A stretch of DNA of 42,240 nucleotides from Bacteroidota bacterium (GTDB lineage: Bacteria > Bacteroidota > Bacteroidia > Chitinophagales > Saprospiraceae): contig PZPC01000041.1 in assembly GCA_003045895.1 (NCBI GenBank), positions 1 to 42,240 on the forward strand, in the 5' to 3' direction. The notes beneath the pieces were generated by a model. That model saw nothing but the letters and a program-made list of their open reading frames with translations. It did no database searches and was not told where the DNA came from. Below, piece after piece: positions 9,789 through 19,054 of the stretch. Position 1 is the first letter of the stretch, and each line of letters begins with the position of its first letter. The position numbers and the translations under genes were made by a program.

Positions 9789-11618
9789 CTAAACCACTCC
9801 ATACAAACTTCCCCCCTTAGCAAACAGGCGGTCTACGCGCTGACTCACCTGCGGATCGGTGACCAGTTCTGGTGCGTGGTGCGGTTTTTTGCGGGCGTCG
9901 ATGACCAGCGGGCCCCGGCAGCCCCAGTGCTTGAAGGAGGTAAATGCCTTCACGCCGTAGATATCGTGGCTGGGGTTCGAGCGGGTGAAAGTCACCCAGA
10001 GGAAATTGTTGAGCTGCTGGGGCAGGAAGGCCGCGTCGTCGCAGAGTACGATCAGGGGAATATCTTCCCAGTCCTGAGCGCGTAGTTGTTCGGCCAGGCG
10101 CTGGCCATCGGCCCGGCTTTCGGGCCCGGTGAAGGCCGGACCGTTGACGGCTACAATTCCGGGCAGTACCAGGTGGGCCTGGCTGAATCCGGCAGGCAGG
10201 CTCACGGTTCCAGGAATGGTTTCGCCCAGTTGGCGCAGCTGGGGACCGCAGCAGGCCATCACCACCTTGGAGCCCGCATTCCAGTCGTTGCCGGAATAAT
10301 CGAGGGTATCAATGGTTGTTTTGGTATGAAAATGCAGGTCTCGCGTCCAGTCGATACGCTCCAGTACGTGGCGGAAGAAGGCGGGAATATCGTGGGTGGT
10401 CACCGGCCCATCGCCTGTGGCGGCAATGATCAGGTATTTGGCCAGGGATGTTTGCCCGGAGCCTATAATCCGGTTGGCCTGGGCCAGGATCTCCTCCGGC
10501 CGTCGTTCCCGGAACGGCATGTAGCGCTCCGAACCCACCGCCAGCAGCAACGGATGGACACCGGCCGCATCCACTGCTTTGATCTCTTTTACGCCAGGAA
10601 ATTCCTGTGGCGTGAGCAGCCTGACGAGTTGGTGGATGAGGTGGCCAAAGCTGGAGTCTTCCTGCGGTGGTCGCCCAACCACCGAGAAGTGCCACAGGGG
10701 ATCTTTGCGGTGGTGAACCTGGTGGACGTCCATCACGGGGAAGTCGTGTTGCAGGCTGTAGTAGCCCAGGTGATCACCAAAGGGCCCCTCGGGTTTCTTT
10801 TCGCCCTTGCGAATGGTGCCGGTGATCACAAAATCGGCGTCGCCAGACAGGAAGAAATCGTCTTCAAACAAATAGCGAAAGCGCCGACCGCCGAGCAATC
10901 CCGCGAAGGTCAGTTCACTCAGTCCTTCGGGCAGCGGCATGATGGCCGCAAAGGCGTGTGACGGGGCGCCGCCCACAAAAACGGAGCAGCGAAAAGGTTC
11001 GTCGCTGGCGTTGTACTGGGTATGGTGCACCCCGATGCCCCGGTGCAACTGGTAATGTAGGCCGATCTCCTTGTTCAACTCGTAGTCATTGCCACTCAGT
11101 TGAATGCGGTACATGCCGATATTACTTTGCATGGCCTGCTTGCTTCCCGGTGGGAGGGTAAGCACTTGCGGCAAGGTGACGAAGGCGCCGCCGTCCATGG
11201 GCCAGCTCTTGACCAGTGGGAGTTGGTCAATCGTGGTGGTACCGTACTGGATGGGGGCTTTACCCAGCCATTTTCGCTGGGGCAGCGCCGTCAGGGCCGT
11301 GAAGGGAGCGCCGAGGTAGCGCCCCGGCTTTTGCAACAGCCGCGTGGGGTCGGCTTTTAGCTCAATGACCCGTTGCACCCGTTCAATGGTGTGGCGAAAC
11401 AGCCACTCGGTGCGCTCGTAGGTGCCGTACAAATTTGAAAGGGCCTGAAAGGGACTGCCTTTTACGCGCTCGAATAAAATGGCCGGACCACCCGCATCGA
11501 AAATCCGGCGGTGTACTTCGGCCATTTCCAGGTTGGGGTCCAACTCGTCCTTGATCCGAATGAGTTGTCCGGTTCTTTCTAAATCGTTGGCGGCTTCGCG
11601 GAGGCTGCGGTAGCTCAT
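9789..11618 (-). CDS. UbiD-family decarboxylase, probably menaquinone-type
   Basis: A 609-residue member of the UbiD family of prenylated-FMN-dependent decarboxylases, which act on aromatic or alpha,beta-unsaturated acids. The N-terminus MSYRSLREAANDLE and the segment GPFGDHLGYYS (equivalent of the conserved active-site stretch after the metal/prFMN-binding region) are typical, as is LHYQLHRGIGVHH. In Bacteroidota this long form is usually assigned to menaquinone biosynthesis; that is family knowledge, and the substrate is not shown here. I chose the ATG at 11616-11618 because the 16 residues upstream in the open frame (from 11666) do not resemble the family. The flavin prenyltransferase (UbiX) partner is not in the window. 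Confidence 0.85.
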   Translation of the reverse strand: MSYRSLREAANDLERTGQLIRIKDELDPNLEMAEVHRRIFDAGGPAILFERVKGSPFQALSNLYGTYERTEWLFRHTIERVQRVIELKADPTRLLQKPGRYLGAPFTALTALPQRKWLGKAPIQYGTTTIDQLPLVKSWPMDGGAFVTLPQVLTLPPGSKQAMQSNIGMYRIQLSGNDYELNKEIGLHYQLHRGIGVHHTQYNASDEPFRCSVFVGGAPSHAFAAIMPLPEGLSELTFAGLLGGRRFRYLFEDDFFLSGDADFVITGTIRKGEKKPEGPFGDHLGYYSLQHDFPVMDVHQVHHRKDPLWHFSVVGRPPQEDSSFGHLIHQLVRLLTPQEFPGVKEIKAVDAAGVHPLLLAVGSERYMPFRERRPEEILAQANRIIGSGQTSLAKYLIIAATGDGPVTTHDIPAFFRHVLERIDWTRDLHFHTKTTIDTLDYSGNDWNAGSKVVMACCGPQLRQLGETIPGTVSLPAGFSQAHLVLPGIVAVNGPAFTGPESRADGQRLAEQLRAQDWEDIPLIVLCDDAAFLPQQLNNFLWVTFTRSNPSHDIYGVKAFTSFKHWGCRGPLVIDARKKPHHAPELVTDPQVSQRVDRLFAKGGSLYGVV

Positions 11619-11765
11619 GGGGTGGTTGGTTTTGGTCCAAATGTTCTTGTGGTAACCGAACAGCAAATGGCCTACTAAGTTGGCTGATTTTCAGGATTAT
11701 TTGAAAGTTATCCGTTGGGTAGGGGACCCTCCTTGGGGAATATTAGTGCATTTCCTGCCCAAACG

Positions 11766-11803
11766 AAAAAGCGCCGCCCCGAACATTCGGAGCAGCGCTT
11801 TTT
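11766..11803 (-). terminator. Rho-independent terminator after rplT
   Basis: A long stem with G-U pairs (arms ending in AAAAAGCGC and GCGCTTTTT, inner CCGAA/TTCGG) lies 20 nt beyond the rplT stop on the minus strand. A- and T-runs on both sides make it usable in both directions. It closes the infC-rpmI-rplT transcript. Confidence 0.8.
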
Positions 11804-11824
11804 ATCTTCTAACAACCTAAGCGG

Positions 11825-12172
11825 TTACTTTTTCACCTGGGCCACCACCGTCTTGAAGGAGTCGGGGTGATTCATGGCCAGGTCAGCCAGTACTTTGCGG
11901 TTCAGGTCGATATTATTCTCTTTCAGGGCGTGCATCAGCCGCGAGTAAGAAATACCGTGCAAACGGGCACCGGCATTGATACGGGCAATCCACAAACGGC
12001 GGAAAGCGCGCTTCTTGTTTTTACGGTCGCGGTAGGCGTACACCATGCCTTTTTCAACGGCATTTTTCGCAACAGTATAAACTTTCGATCTCGCACCAAA
12101 GTAACCTTTGGCGGCCTTGAGAATTTTTTTGCGCCGACGACGCGAAGCGACGGCATTAACGGAACGTGGCAT
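11825..12172 (-). CDS. rplT: 50S ribosomal protein L20
   Basis: A 115-residue ribosomal protein that binds 23S rRNA early in assembly of the large subunit. The start [19 protein letters not shown], the segment [15 protein letters not shown] and [12 protein letters not shown] are clear L20 signatures, and the length is normal. It is the last gene of the conserved infC-rpmI-rplT cluster, 105 nt after rpmI. In other bacteria L20 represses its own operon through an RNA site near rpmI; the 105-nt spacer (12173-12277) is long enough for such a structure, but I could not prove one. A strong terminator follows. Confidence 0.97.
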   Translation of the reverse strand: MPRSVNAVASRRRRKKILKAAKGYFGARSKVYTVAKNAVEKGMVYAYRDRKNKKRAFRRLWIARINAGARLHGISYSRLMHALKENNIDLNRKVLADLAMNHPDSFKTVVAQVKK

Positions 12173-12277
12173 AGTTCGATTTTTTGTTCAGCACAGAGGT
12201 CACCTTGGACACTTTTTACCTGCACTCTCGTGAAAAATCACCCTGGTAGCGTGAGCCGCCAGAGGTTAGACTGATCT

Positions 12278-12472
12278 TTACTTACAAAGTAAGCGCTTCA
12301 TGCGAGGCGTATCGGCTACACTCACCAGTGCGGAGTCGCGCAGCGCCAGCTTCGCTTTCTTGCTCTTATTGCGCATCATGTGCGAAGTAAAAGCCTGAAA
12401 ACGCTTCAATTTACCAGATCCAGTGACTTTGAAACGCTTCTTGGCACTAGAATGGGTCTTCATCTTTGGCAT
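12278..12472 (-). CDS. rpmI: 50S ribosomal protein L35
   Basis: A 64-residue, strongly basic large-subunit protein. [21 protein letters not shown] and the C-terminal MKRLL are diagnostic for L35, and the length matches the family. It lies between infC (88 nt upstream) and rplT (105 nt downstream) on the same strand, the usual order for this cluster. Confidence 0.97.
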   Translation of the reverse strand: MPKMKTHSSAKKRFKVTGSGKLKRFQAFTSHMMRNKSKKAKLALRDSALVSVADTPRMKRLLCK

Positions 12473-12560
12473 AAAAAATGTTTTTTCCTTTAAGAAGACC
12501 GCAAAGGTAATGATCCTCTTGAAAATAAAGTAATGTTAGCCGACATTTTTACGGACGCTC

Positions 12561-13157
12561 CTATTTACTTTTTCCTTTCTTGGGTTGTACAATGACGGTC
12601 ATCCGGCGTCCTTCCATTTTGGGGAGGGCTTCGGCCGCACCGTAATCTTCCAGTTCCTTGAGGAAACGCAGCAAGAGCAATTCACCCCGGTCTTTAAAGA
12701 CGATCGTACGTCCGCGGAAGTGTACGTAGGCTTTTACCTTGGCACCTTCTTCCAGGAAACCCTGGGCGTGGCGCAATTTGAATTCAAAATCGTGCTCGTC
12801 CGTATTGGGCCCAAAGCGGATTTCCTTCACCACGGTCTTCACGGCCTTGGCTTTGATCTCCTTTTCGCGCTTCTTCTTTTCGTAGAGGAACTTATTGAAG
12901 TCAATAATTTTTACCACCGGCGGATCAGCATTGGGGGAAATTTCCACCAGATCCATTTCCAGTTGCCGGGCCCAGTCCAGTACCAGCCGGGTATTATAAA
13001 CGCCAGCTTCGATGTCTTTACCAGCCACCTGGCTGATCTCTTCCATGTTGTCGCCTACCAGGCGGATTTCAGGAATACGAATTTGATCGTTGAGCCGGAA
13101 TTTACTGCGTTCGTCTTCGCGTGGTTGGGGTTTTTGTCTACCTCTTCTCTTTGCCAA
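12561..13157 (-). CDS. infC: Translation initiation factor IF-3
   Basis: A 198-residue IF-3, which binds the 30S subunit, prevents premature joining of 50S and checks the start codon-initiator tRNA pairing. The N-domain segment [17 protein letters not shown], the linker rich in Lys ([13 protein letters not shown]), and the C-domain segment [16 protein letters not shown] are typical. It begins with a normal ATG here, unlike the rare AUU start of enterobacterial infC, so the enterobacterial start-codon autoregulation is not evident. It is the first gene of the rpmI-rplT cluster and lies downstream of the clpC terminator, so its promoter should lie between 13158 and about 13200, but I could not pick one out. 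Confidence 0.96.
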   Translation of the reverse strand: MAKRRGRQKPQPREDERSKFRLNDQIRIPEIRLVGDNMEEISQVAGKDIEAGVYNTRLVLDWARQLEMDLVEISPNADPPVVKIIDFNKFLYEKKKREKEIKAKAVKTVVKEIRFGPNTDEHDFEFKLRHAQGFLEEGAKVKAYVHFRGRTIVFKDRGELLLLRFLKELEDYGAAEALPKMEGRRMTVIVQPKKGKSK

Positions 13158-13200
13158 ATGAAATTAATTTAATGAAAAATAATGGGTGTTATTAATGCAA

Positions 13201-13236
13201 AAGCACGCTTTCCGGGCGAACCCCGAAAGCGTGCTT
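13201..13236 (-). terminator. Terminator between clpC and infC
   Basis: Arms AAGCACGCTTTCCGGG (13201-13216) and CCCCGAAAGCGTGCTT (13221-13236) around a CGAA loop make a nearly perfect 16-bp stem. On the minus strand it starts 17 nt beyond the clpC stop and runs into TTTTGC. It separates clpC from the infC operon. Confidence 0.8.
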
Positions 13237-13253
13237 GAAGATAATGCAATTTT

Positions 13254-15821
13254 TTATTCTTCCACGTCAGAATTGACTTCTTCCGTAGCCAGGGTGATAT
13301 TCAAACCATCTGCTTCGCTGTTCATGACCGCCTCCAGAGCAGAGCCAGCAGCGGGGTTGTTGTTCAGGATATACTCGGCCAGTGGATCTTCAATGTACTT
13401 CTGGATAGCCCGGTGTAAAGGTCGGGCGCCAAACTGCGGATCAAATCCTTTCTCGGCGACAAACTTCTTGGCTTCATCAGAAAGGGTCAGTTTGTACTCC
13501 ATCGTAGCCAAGCGTGCGAACAGGTCTTTAAGCGCAATGTTGATGATCTTAAAGATTTCGTCCTGATCCAGGCTGTTGAAGATGACCACGTCGTCAATCC
13601 GGTTAAGGAATTCTGGCGAGAAGGTCCGCTTCAGCGCATTCTGAATGACGCTCTTGCTGTTGGTCTCTGCGTTATCCTGGCGCGACTGGGTATTGAAACC
13701 AACACCCTGACCGAAGTCCTTCAACTGGCGGACACCAATATTAGAGGTCATAATAATGAGGGTGTTCTTGAAATCGACTTTGCGTCCCAGACCATCCGTC
13801 AACTGACCATCGTCCAGTACCTGCAACAGGATATTGTACACATCGGGGTGTGCCTTTTCGATCTCGTCGAGCAGAATCACCGAGTAGGGCTTGCGCCGAA
13901 CTTTCTCCGTCAGCTGTCCGCCTTCTTCGTAGCCGACGTAACCCGGAGGGGCACCGATCAGGCGGCTCACGGAGAATTTCTCCATGTACTCACTCATGTC
14001 GATTCTAACCAGGGCGTCGTCGCTGTCGAAAATGTAGCGGGCCAGTGCCTTGGCCAACTCCGTTTTTCCTACCCCGGTAGGGCCCAGGAAAATGAAGGTG
14101 CCAATGGGCTTGCGGGGGTCTTTCAGTCCTACCCGGTTGCGCTGAATAGCCTTGGTAACTTTCTCGATCGCTTCGTTCTGACCGATAATGACGTCCCGGA
14201 GGTCGTTCATCATGCCCACCAGTTTCTTGCTTTCCGATTGAGCTACCCGCCTTACGGGAATGCCCGTCATCATAGAGACCACTTCGGCGATATCTTCCTC
14301 CTCAACGGGGTAGCGCTTGGTTTTTGATTCTTCTTCCCAGGTTAATTTCGCCTGGTCCAGGCTGCGACCGAGTTTGGATTCCTGGTCGCGCAGGTCGGCA
14401 GCCTTTTCGTACTGTTGGTTTCGAACGGCCTGGTTTTTCTGTTCTTTTACTTTCTCGATCTGTGCCTCCAGTTCTTCGATGTGCTTGGGCACGTGAATAT
14501 TCTTGAGGTGGGTACGAGCACCTACCTCATCCAGCACATCAATGGCCTTATCGGGTAGGAAGCGGTCGGTAATGTATCGGTCGCTCAACTTTACACAAGC
14601 TTCAATCGCGTCGTCAGAATAGATCACATTGTGAAATTCCTCGTACTTGGGCTTGATGTTTTGCAAAATGTGGATGGCTTCGTCCGCGCTTGGTGGATCA
14701 ACCATTACCTTCTGGAAGCGACGATCCAGGGCGCCATCTTTTTCAATGTGCTGGCGGTATTCGTCCAGGGTAGAGGCCCCGATACATTGCAATTCTCCCC
14801 TTGCCAATGCTGGCTTAAAGATATTGGAAGCATCCAGCGAACCGGTAGCTCCACCCGCACCAACAATGGTGTGGATCTCGTCGATGAAGAGAATGACATC
14901 CCGGCTTTTTTCCAGCTCGGTCATAATGGCCTTCATCCGCTCCTCAAACTGACCGCGGTATTTTGTGCCGGCAACCAGGGCTGCCAGATCCAACATCACG
15001 ATGCGCTTGTTGAAAAGGGTCCGGGACACTTTCTTCTGCTGGATACGCAGGGCCAGTCCTTCTACGATGGCTGTTTTACCCACCCCCGGCTCGCCAATGA
15101 GAATGGGGTTGTTTTTCTTGCGGCGACTCAAAATCTGGCTCACGCGCTCAATTTCGGTTTCCCGACCGATAATCGGATCGAGTTTACCTTCGTCGGCAAG
15201 CTTTGTGATGTCGCGACCAAAATTGTCAAGGACTGGCGTCCGCGACTTGGTACTGCTCTTGCCGCGCTGGTAAGAGCCACCTCGTCCGCCACTTTCTTCG
15301 TCATCGTAAGGCTCATCTTGGTCAGCCGAAGCACGGGTGTACGGATCAGTGCCGCTGGTGAAATCTTGTTCTTGCTTCACGTATTCTAATTCTGCTTTGA
15401 AAAGATCGTAGTCGACGTCGTATTGCCCCAATATTTTGGAAGCCGGATTGTCCTTGTCTTTCAAAATGGACAGCAATAAGTGTTCGGGGCTGATTTCTTC
15501 ACTCTTCAGCATTTTGGCTTCGAGGAAGGTGACTTTTAGTACTTTTTCCGCTTGTTTGTTCAGCGGAAGATTACCGACATTGAGGCCGGTACTGCCGGAA
15601 GCAGGAATACGGTGAATGCTTTCTACAACGGAACTACGCAATTCGCCGGGGTCTACCTCCAGGGATTCTAGTACCCGCAGCGCCATATTTTCTTCATCGG
15701 TGAGCAACCCCAACAAGAGGTGCTCCGTGCCAATGAAGCCATGCCCTAACCGTACAGCTTCGCTGCGGCTACGGGAGATGACCTGTTTGACCTGGGGTGA
15801 AAATCTGCGGTTATTATTCAT
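13254..15821 (-). CDS. clpC: Clp protease ATP-binding subunit ClpC
   Basis: An 855-residue class I Clp/Hsp100 ATPase that unfolds proteins and feeds them to ClpP. Order of parts: two Clp-N repeats (about 1-145), an acidic Gly/Ser-rich linker (about 155-195), first AAA+ module with Walker A GEPGVGKT near 244 and Walker [11 protein letters not shown], a UVR-type helix pair near 465 (short middle domain, as in ClpC and not the long coiled coil of ClpB), second AAA+ module with GPTGVGKT near 582, then the D2-small domain. No adaptor gene such as mecA or mcsA is nearby. A terminator follows at once. Regulation cannot be read: no clear promoter box was found in 15822-16000. Confidence 0.95.
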   Translation of the reverse strand: MNNNRRFSPQVKQVISRSRSEAVRLGHGFIGTEHLLLGLLTDEENMALRVLESLEVDPGELRSSVVESIHRIPASGSTGLNVGNLPLNKQAEKVLKVTFLEAKMLKSEEISPEHLLLSILKDKDNPASKILGQYDVDYDLFKAELEYVKQEQDFTSGTDPYTRASADQDEPYDDEESGGRGGSYQRGKSSTKSRTPVLDNFGRDITKLADEGKLDPIIGRETEIERVSQILSRRKKNNPILIGEPGVGKTAIVEGLALRIQQKKVSRTLFNKRIVMLDLAALVAGTKYRGQFEERMKAIMTELEKSRDVILFIDEIHTIVGAGGATGSLDASNIFKPALARGELQCIGASTLDEYRQHIEKDGALDRRFQKVMVDPPSADEAIHILQNIKPKYEEFHNVIYSDDAIEACVKLSDRYITDRFLPDKAIDVLDEVGARTHLKNIHVPKHIEELEAQIEKVKEQKNQAVRNQQYEKAADLRDQESKLGRSLDQAKLTWEEESKTKRYPVEEEDIAEVVSMMTGIPVRRVAQSESKKLVGMMNDLRDVIIGQNEAIEKVTKAIQRNRVGLKDPRKPIGTFIFLGPTGVGKTELAKALARYIFDSDDALVRIDMSEYMEKFSVSRLIGAPPGYVGYEEGGQLTEKVRRKPYSVILLDEIEKAHPDVYNILLQVLDDGQLTDGLGRKVDFKNTLIIMTSNIGVRQLKDFGQGVGFNTQSRQDNAETNSKSVIQNALKRTFSPEFLNRIDDVVIFNSLDQDEIFKIINIALKDLFARLATMEYKLTLSDEAKKFVAEKGFDPQFGARPLHRAIQKYIEDPLAEYILNNNPAAGSALEAVMNSEADGLNITLATEEVNSDVEE

Positions 15822-16128
15822 ATTTTTTGATCGCTTTTCTTGTGGACAGTTCAGTGGATTCGCTTGAGCAATTATAGGGTTCTTATAGCAGAAAACAAAG
15901 TTTGTTACCGCGAAGTTGCATACTTTTTCTGCAATTTAACGCATCTTTAATAATATAGGTGCGAAAAACAGAAGAACGTACTAATAACAGAAAAAACGGT
16001 GCCACGTTTAAAAATAATCGAAATAACTGTCAAATAGTCGTGAATAAGTATTGTCAGCCAGTTTTTTCTTCCTTACATTTGCGCCTTGCGGTAAACATTT
16101 TGGCCGCTAAACGCAAAGTTGATTTTGC
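15822..16128. other. Divergent intergenic region clpC / STAS gene
   Basis: This 307-nt AT-rich stretch separates two genes transcribed away from each other. It contains a plausible plus-strand promoter at 16051-16081. I find no good TAnnTTTG box for clpC, no open frame of note and no strong hairpin. Confidence 0.7.
16051..16081 (+). promoter_or_regulatory. Promoter for the STAS-rnz-dinB operon
   Basis: A TTG box (16051-16053) followed after 20 nt by TACATTTG (16074-16081) fits the Bacteroidota promoter consensus. The expected start site lies near 16088, about 40 nt before the start codon. Confidence 0.55.
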
Positions 16129-16527
16129 ATGAAGTACAGTATTGATAAAAAAGAGAAGTACGCCGTTTTTCAGCTGGCAGAAGAGAATTTGAATTCGATC
16201 ATTGCCCCTGACCTCAAATCCGAATTGGTGATTTTTGCCAATGAAGGCGTGCGGAATTTGGTTTTTGACTTGTCAAATGTCCAATACGTTGACTCCTCTG
16301 GCTTAAGTGCCATTCTGACAGCAAACCGGCTGTGGAAACCCCTGGGCTCTTTTGTGCTCACGGGCATCCAGTATCCCAGTGTCAAGAAATTAATCGAAAT
16401 CTCTCGTCTGGATACCGTACTAACGATTGTCCCTACGGTAAAAGAATCCATTGACTTCATCTTTATGGAGGAACTGGAAAGAGAAATCAATTTCGACGAA
16501 GGCGACCAGGCTCCTGCCGACCACTAG
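16129..16527 (+). CDS. STAS-domain protein, anti-sigma factor antagonist type
   Basis: A 132-residue single STAS domain of the SpoIIAA/RsbV kind. These proteins bind anti-sigma factors or other partners in a way controlled by Ser phosphorylation. The hallmark NVQYVDSSGLSAIL carries the phosphorylatable Ser region (residues about 55-60). The C-terminus is acidic (EREINFDEGDQ). No RsbW-like kinase or sigma factor gene is adjacent, so the partner is unknown. It is the first gene of a plus-strand operon, 11 nt before rnz. The ATG at 16129 follows a purine-poor leader, normal for Bacteroidota. Confidence 0.88.
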   Translation: MKYSIDKKEKYAVFQLAEENLNSIIAPDLKSELVIFANEGVRNLVFDLSNVQYVDSSGLSAILTANRLWKPLGSFVLTGIQYPSVKKLIEISRLDTVLTIVPTVKESIDFIFMEELEREINFDEGDQAPADH

Positions 16528-16538
16528 ATTTCCACCGC

Positions 16539-17465
16539 ATGGATTTCAAGCTGTGCACGCTCGGTACTTCAGCTGCCGGACCCGTTCCGGGGCGTTGGGC
16601 CAGTGGACAGGTATTGCAGACTGCCCGTACGGGTTTTCTGCTCGACTGTAGTGAGGGACTACAGGTAGCGCTACAGCAAAATGGCTTTGGTTGGAGTAGT
16701 ATTGATGTGATTCTTATTTCTCACCTGCACGGTGATCACATCTATGGTTTGCCCGGTCTGCTCACATCCTGGGAACTCAACCAGCGGACAGCACCGCTTA
16801 CTTTAGTCGGGCCCGCCGGCCTGAAAGATTTCTTACAGTCGGTTTTTCAGCACAGCTACACCCAGGTTTCCTACCCGATAGAATGGATCGTCGTTGACCC
16901 CCTGGCCAGTCCGGTGCTGGTCTACGAGACCCCCCTGGTGACGGTTACAACGTTGCCCCTGCGGCACCGCATCCCCACGGTGGGTTACCTGATTCGTGAA
17001 AAGGAACGGCCACGCACCATGCGCGCTGCTGCCATTGCAGCCTATAAAATCCCCTTTTCCCAGATTCCAGGAATAAAGCTGGGCGCTGATTTTACGACGT
17101 CCACCGGAACCCGTATCCCCAACGAAGCGCTTACCGCGGATCCGCCGCCCGTGCGTGCTTTCGCCTATTGTTCAGATACGGCTCCCAACCCGCCACTGGT
17201 CCCTTTATTGGCAGGTGTTGACCTGCTTTTCCACGAGGCAACTTTTTTGCACGAATTGGCCGGACAGGCCGAAATTTCTGGTCACTCCACCGCTCGTCAG
17301 GCAGGCGAGGTGGCGGCGGCGGCTCACGTCGGTCAACTGATTATTGGCCATTTTTCCTCCCGGTACGGCGATCTGTCGGTTGTACTACACGAAGCACAAT
17401 TGGTTTTTCCCAATACGGCGTTGGCTGCAGAAGGTCGTATCTTTGCGGTTCCTTACCAACGGTGA
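16539..17465 (+). CDS. rnz: Ribonuclease Z
   Basis: A 308-residue metallo-beta-lactamase-fold nuclease that removes 3' trailers from tRNA precursors. The zinc motif SHLHGDH lies at residues 61-67, with later ligands in FHEATF and SGHSTARQAG, and IIGHFSSRY near the C-terminus, all typical of bacterial RNase Z. The N-terminal loop GTSAAGPVPGRWAS is a family variant. It lies 11 nt after the STAS gene and 10 nt before dinB, so the three are probably co-transcribed. Length is normal. Confidence 0.95.
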   Translation: MDFKLCTLGTSAAGPVPGRWASGQVLQTARTGFLLDCSEGLQVALQQNGFGWSSIDVILISHLHGDHIYGLPGLLTSWELNQRTAPLTLVGPAGLKDFLQSVFQHSYTQVSYPIEWIVVDPLASPVLVYETPLVTVTTLPLRHRIPTVGYLIREKERPRTMRAAAIAAYKIPFSQIPGIKLGADFTTSTGTRIPNEALTADPPPVRAFAYCSDTAPNPPLVPLLAGVDLLFHEATFLHELAGQAEISGHSTARQAGEVAAAAHVGQLIIGHFSSRYGDLSVVLHEAQLVFPNTALAAEGRIFAVPYQR

Positions 17466-17475
17466 CCCGATACGG

Positions 17476-18570
17476 ATGAATACTTCCCGCAAAATTATTC
17501 ACATCGATATGGATGCTTTTTTTGCTTCCGTAGAGCAGCGCGATTTTCCCGAGCTGCGCGGTAAGCCCATTGCGGTAGGCGGCGGCGGGATGCGGGGCGT
17601 AGTGGCGGCAGCCAGTTATGAGGCCCGCAAATTTGGCGTTCGCTCAGCTATGCCCAGCGTTACCGCTAAGCGACTCTGTCCGGCGCTCATCTTTGTCCGT
17701 CACCGCTTCGAGGTCTACCAGGAAGTGTCGGGGCAGATTCGCGACATCTTCTACAGTTATACCGACCTGGTGGAGCCTCTTTCACTGGATGAAGCTTTCC
17801 TCGACGTGACCCAGCCCAGGCAGGGGCCTCCTTCGGCGACCCTGATCGCGGAAGCCATTCGGGCAGAGATTTTCGCCGTCACCCAGCTCACGGCTTCGGC
17901 GGGGGTGTCCTACTGTAAGTTTTTGGCCAAAGTGGCCTCCGATATCAACAAACCCAATGGGCTAAAGGTGATCTTGCCTGCTGAAGCCCTGGATTTTCTG
18001 GCGGCATTACCTATCCGGAAGTTTCACGGTATTGGCCAAGTGACGGCCGCCAAAATGGAGCGCATGGGCATCCGCACCGGGAGCGATCTGCGGGAACGCC
18101 CGGAAATTGAACTGGTACAGCGTTTCGGCAAAGTTGGTCGCTACTACTACCGCATTGTCCGGGGAGAAGACAACCGCCCGGTGAACCCCAATCGGATTCG
18201 CAAGTCCATTGGTGCGGAGCGTACTTACAGTGAAGACATCAGCACCCAGGCCGCCATGCAAGAAAAATTGGCCTACCTCGTGGAGAAGGTCTTTGAATAC
18301 ATGGATCGTGCCGAAAATTTTGGCCGCACCGTAACGCTGAAAATGAAGACCCCGGATTTTCAGATCACTACCCGATCACGTACCTTTGCCAGTGAAATTC
18401 GCCAACAGGACAAACTCCTGGCATTGGTCTTTGCCTTACTGGACGAAAACTTTGCCGAAATAGGGGCAGTTCGGCTGCTGGGCGTCTCCGTCTCCAACCT
18501 GGAAAAAGAGCAAGACTGGCAAGGGTTGCAACTGGAGTTGGAATTCCCGAGCGAAGAGGAAGAAGAGTGA
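17476..18570 (+). CDS. dinB: DNA polymerase IV (Y family)
   Basis: A 364-residue translesion polymerase. Motif IIHIDMDAFFASVE at the N-terminus and SLDEAFLDV near residue 100 carry the three catalytic acidic residues; AAASYEARKFGVRSAMP is the usual finger segment, and GIGQVTAAKMERMGI is a helix-hairpin-helix-type site. The C-terminus (EEEEE) is acidic; I see no clear beta-clamp peptide. I chose the ATG at 17476 because the longer open frame from 17344 overlaps rnz and adds 44 residues that do not look like the family. It is last in the operon. I saw no LexA-like operator. Confidence 0.95.
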   Translation: MNTSRKIIHIDMDAFFASVEQRDFPELRGKPIAVGGGGMRGVVAAASYEARKFGVRSAMPSVTAKRLCPALIFVRHRFEVYQEVSGQIRDIFYSYTDLVEPLSLDEAFLDVTQPRQGPPSATLIAEAIRAEIFAVTQLTASAGVSYCKFLAKVASDINKPNGLKVILPAEALDFLAALPIRKFHGIGQVTAAKMERMGIRTGSDLRERPEIELVQRFGKVGRYYYRIVRGEDNRPVNPNRIRKSIGAERTYSEDISTQAAMQEKLAYLVEKVFEYMDRAENFGRTVTLKMKTPDFQITTRSRTFASEIRQQDKLLALVFALLDENFAEIGAVRLLGVSVSNLEKEQDWQGLQLELEFPSEEEEE

Positions 18571-18721
18571 GTTAACCGGACAAACAGCAAAAAAAAACGC
18601 TACAACCCGTGATTATGCCCTGGAATCGACCCGGCGAGATTTTTGTTTAAATTATTTCAGCGGCTAAACCAACTGTAAAACAAGCGGTTACAGACTTTGG
18701 ATAAAAATGTTGTGGTTTTAC

Positions 18722-18753
18722 TTGTTTTTAAACGTTAAAGCACTGTATATTTG
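18722..18753 (+). promoter_or_regulatory. Promoter for tRNA-Lys
   Basis: TTG (18722-18724) then 21 nt, then TATATTTG (18746-18753). The second box is an exact TAnnTTTG. The gap is 1-2 nt longer than ideal. The tRNA begins 27 nt downstream. Confidence 0.55.
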
Positions 18754-18780
18754 CGTCGCCTTTAGAAAAACAGGCAACCC

Positions 18781-18853
18781 GATTTGGTAGCTCAGTTGGT
18801 AGAGCAATACACTTTTAATGTATGGGTCCTGGGTTCGAATCCCAGCCAAATCA
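18781..18853 (+). tRNA. tRNA-Lys (anticodon TTT)
   Basis: A 73-nt cloverleaf: acceptor arms GATTTGG and CCAAATC, D arm GCTC/GAGC, anticodon stem ATACA/TGTAT with loop CTTTTAA (anticodon at 18814-18816), T stem CTGGG/CCCAG with loop TTCGAAT. The discriminator base is A and CCA is not encoded. All stems pair fully. Confidence 0.97.
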
Positions 18854-18856
18854 CTC

Positions 18857-18893
18857 AAAAAAGCTCATTTCGATTTTCGGAATGGGCTTTTTT
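18857..18893 (+). terminator. Terminator after tRNA-Lys
   Basis: A stem with arms beginning AAAAAAGC and ending GCTTTTTT, G-U pairs in the middle and an ATTTT loop, starts 4 nt after the tRNA. The T-run makes it a good intrinsic terminator on the plus strand. The following 160 nt up to the next gene hold nothing I recognise. Confidence 0.8.
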
Positions 18894-19054
18894 CATTGTG
18901 CACAAGGGCCGGGGAGCGCGAGTTTTGGCAAACCTCCGGTGAGACAAAGTATGGATCCAGGACAAATACCTGCTCCCTTTGATTTCCCCCGCACCATCCG
19001 CTTCCGTATTGAATATTTCCTTAATTTTAGCTCCTGAACTAGAGTACTCCCCCT

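Noticed and set aside
17344-17475. N-terminal extension of DNA polymerase IV
   Set aside because: The 44 extra residues overlap the end of rnz, while the family begins at the IIHIDMDAFF strand just after the ATG at 17476.
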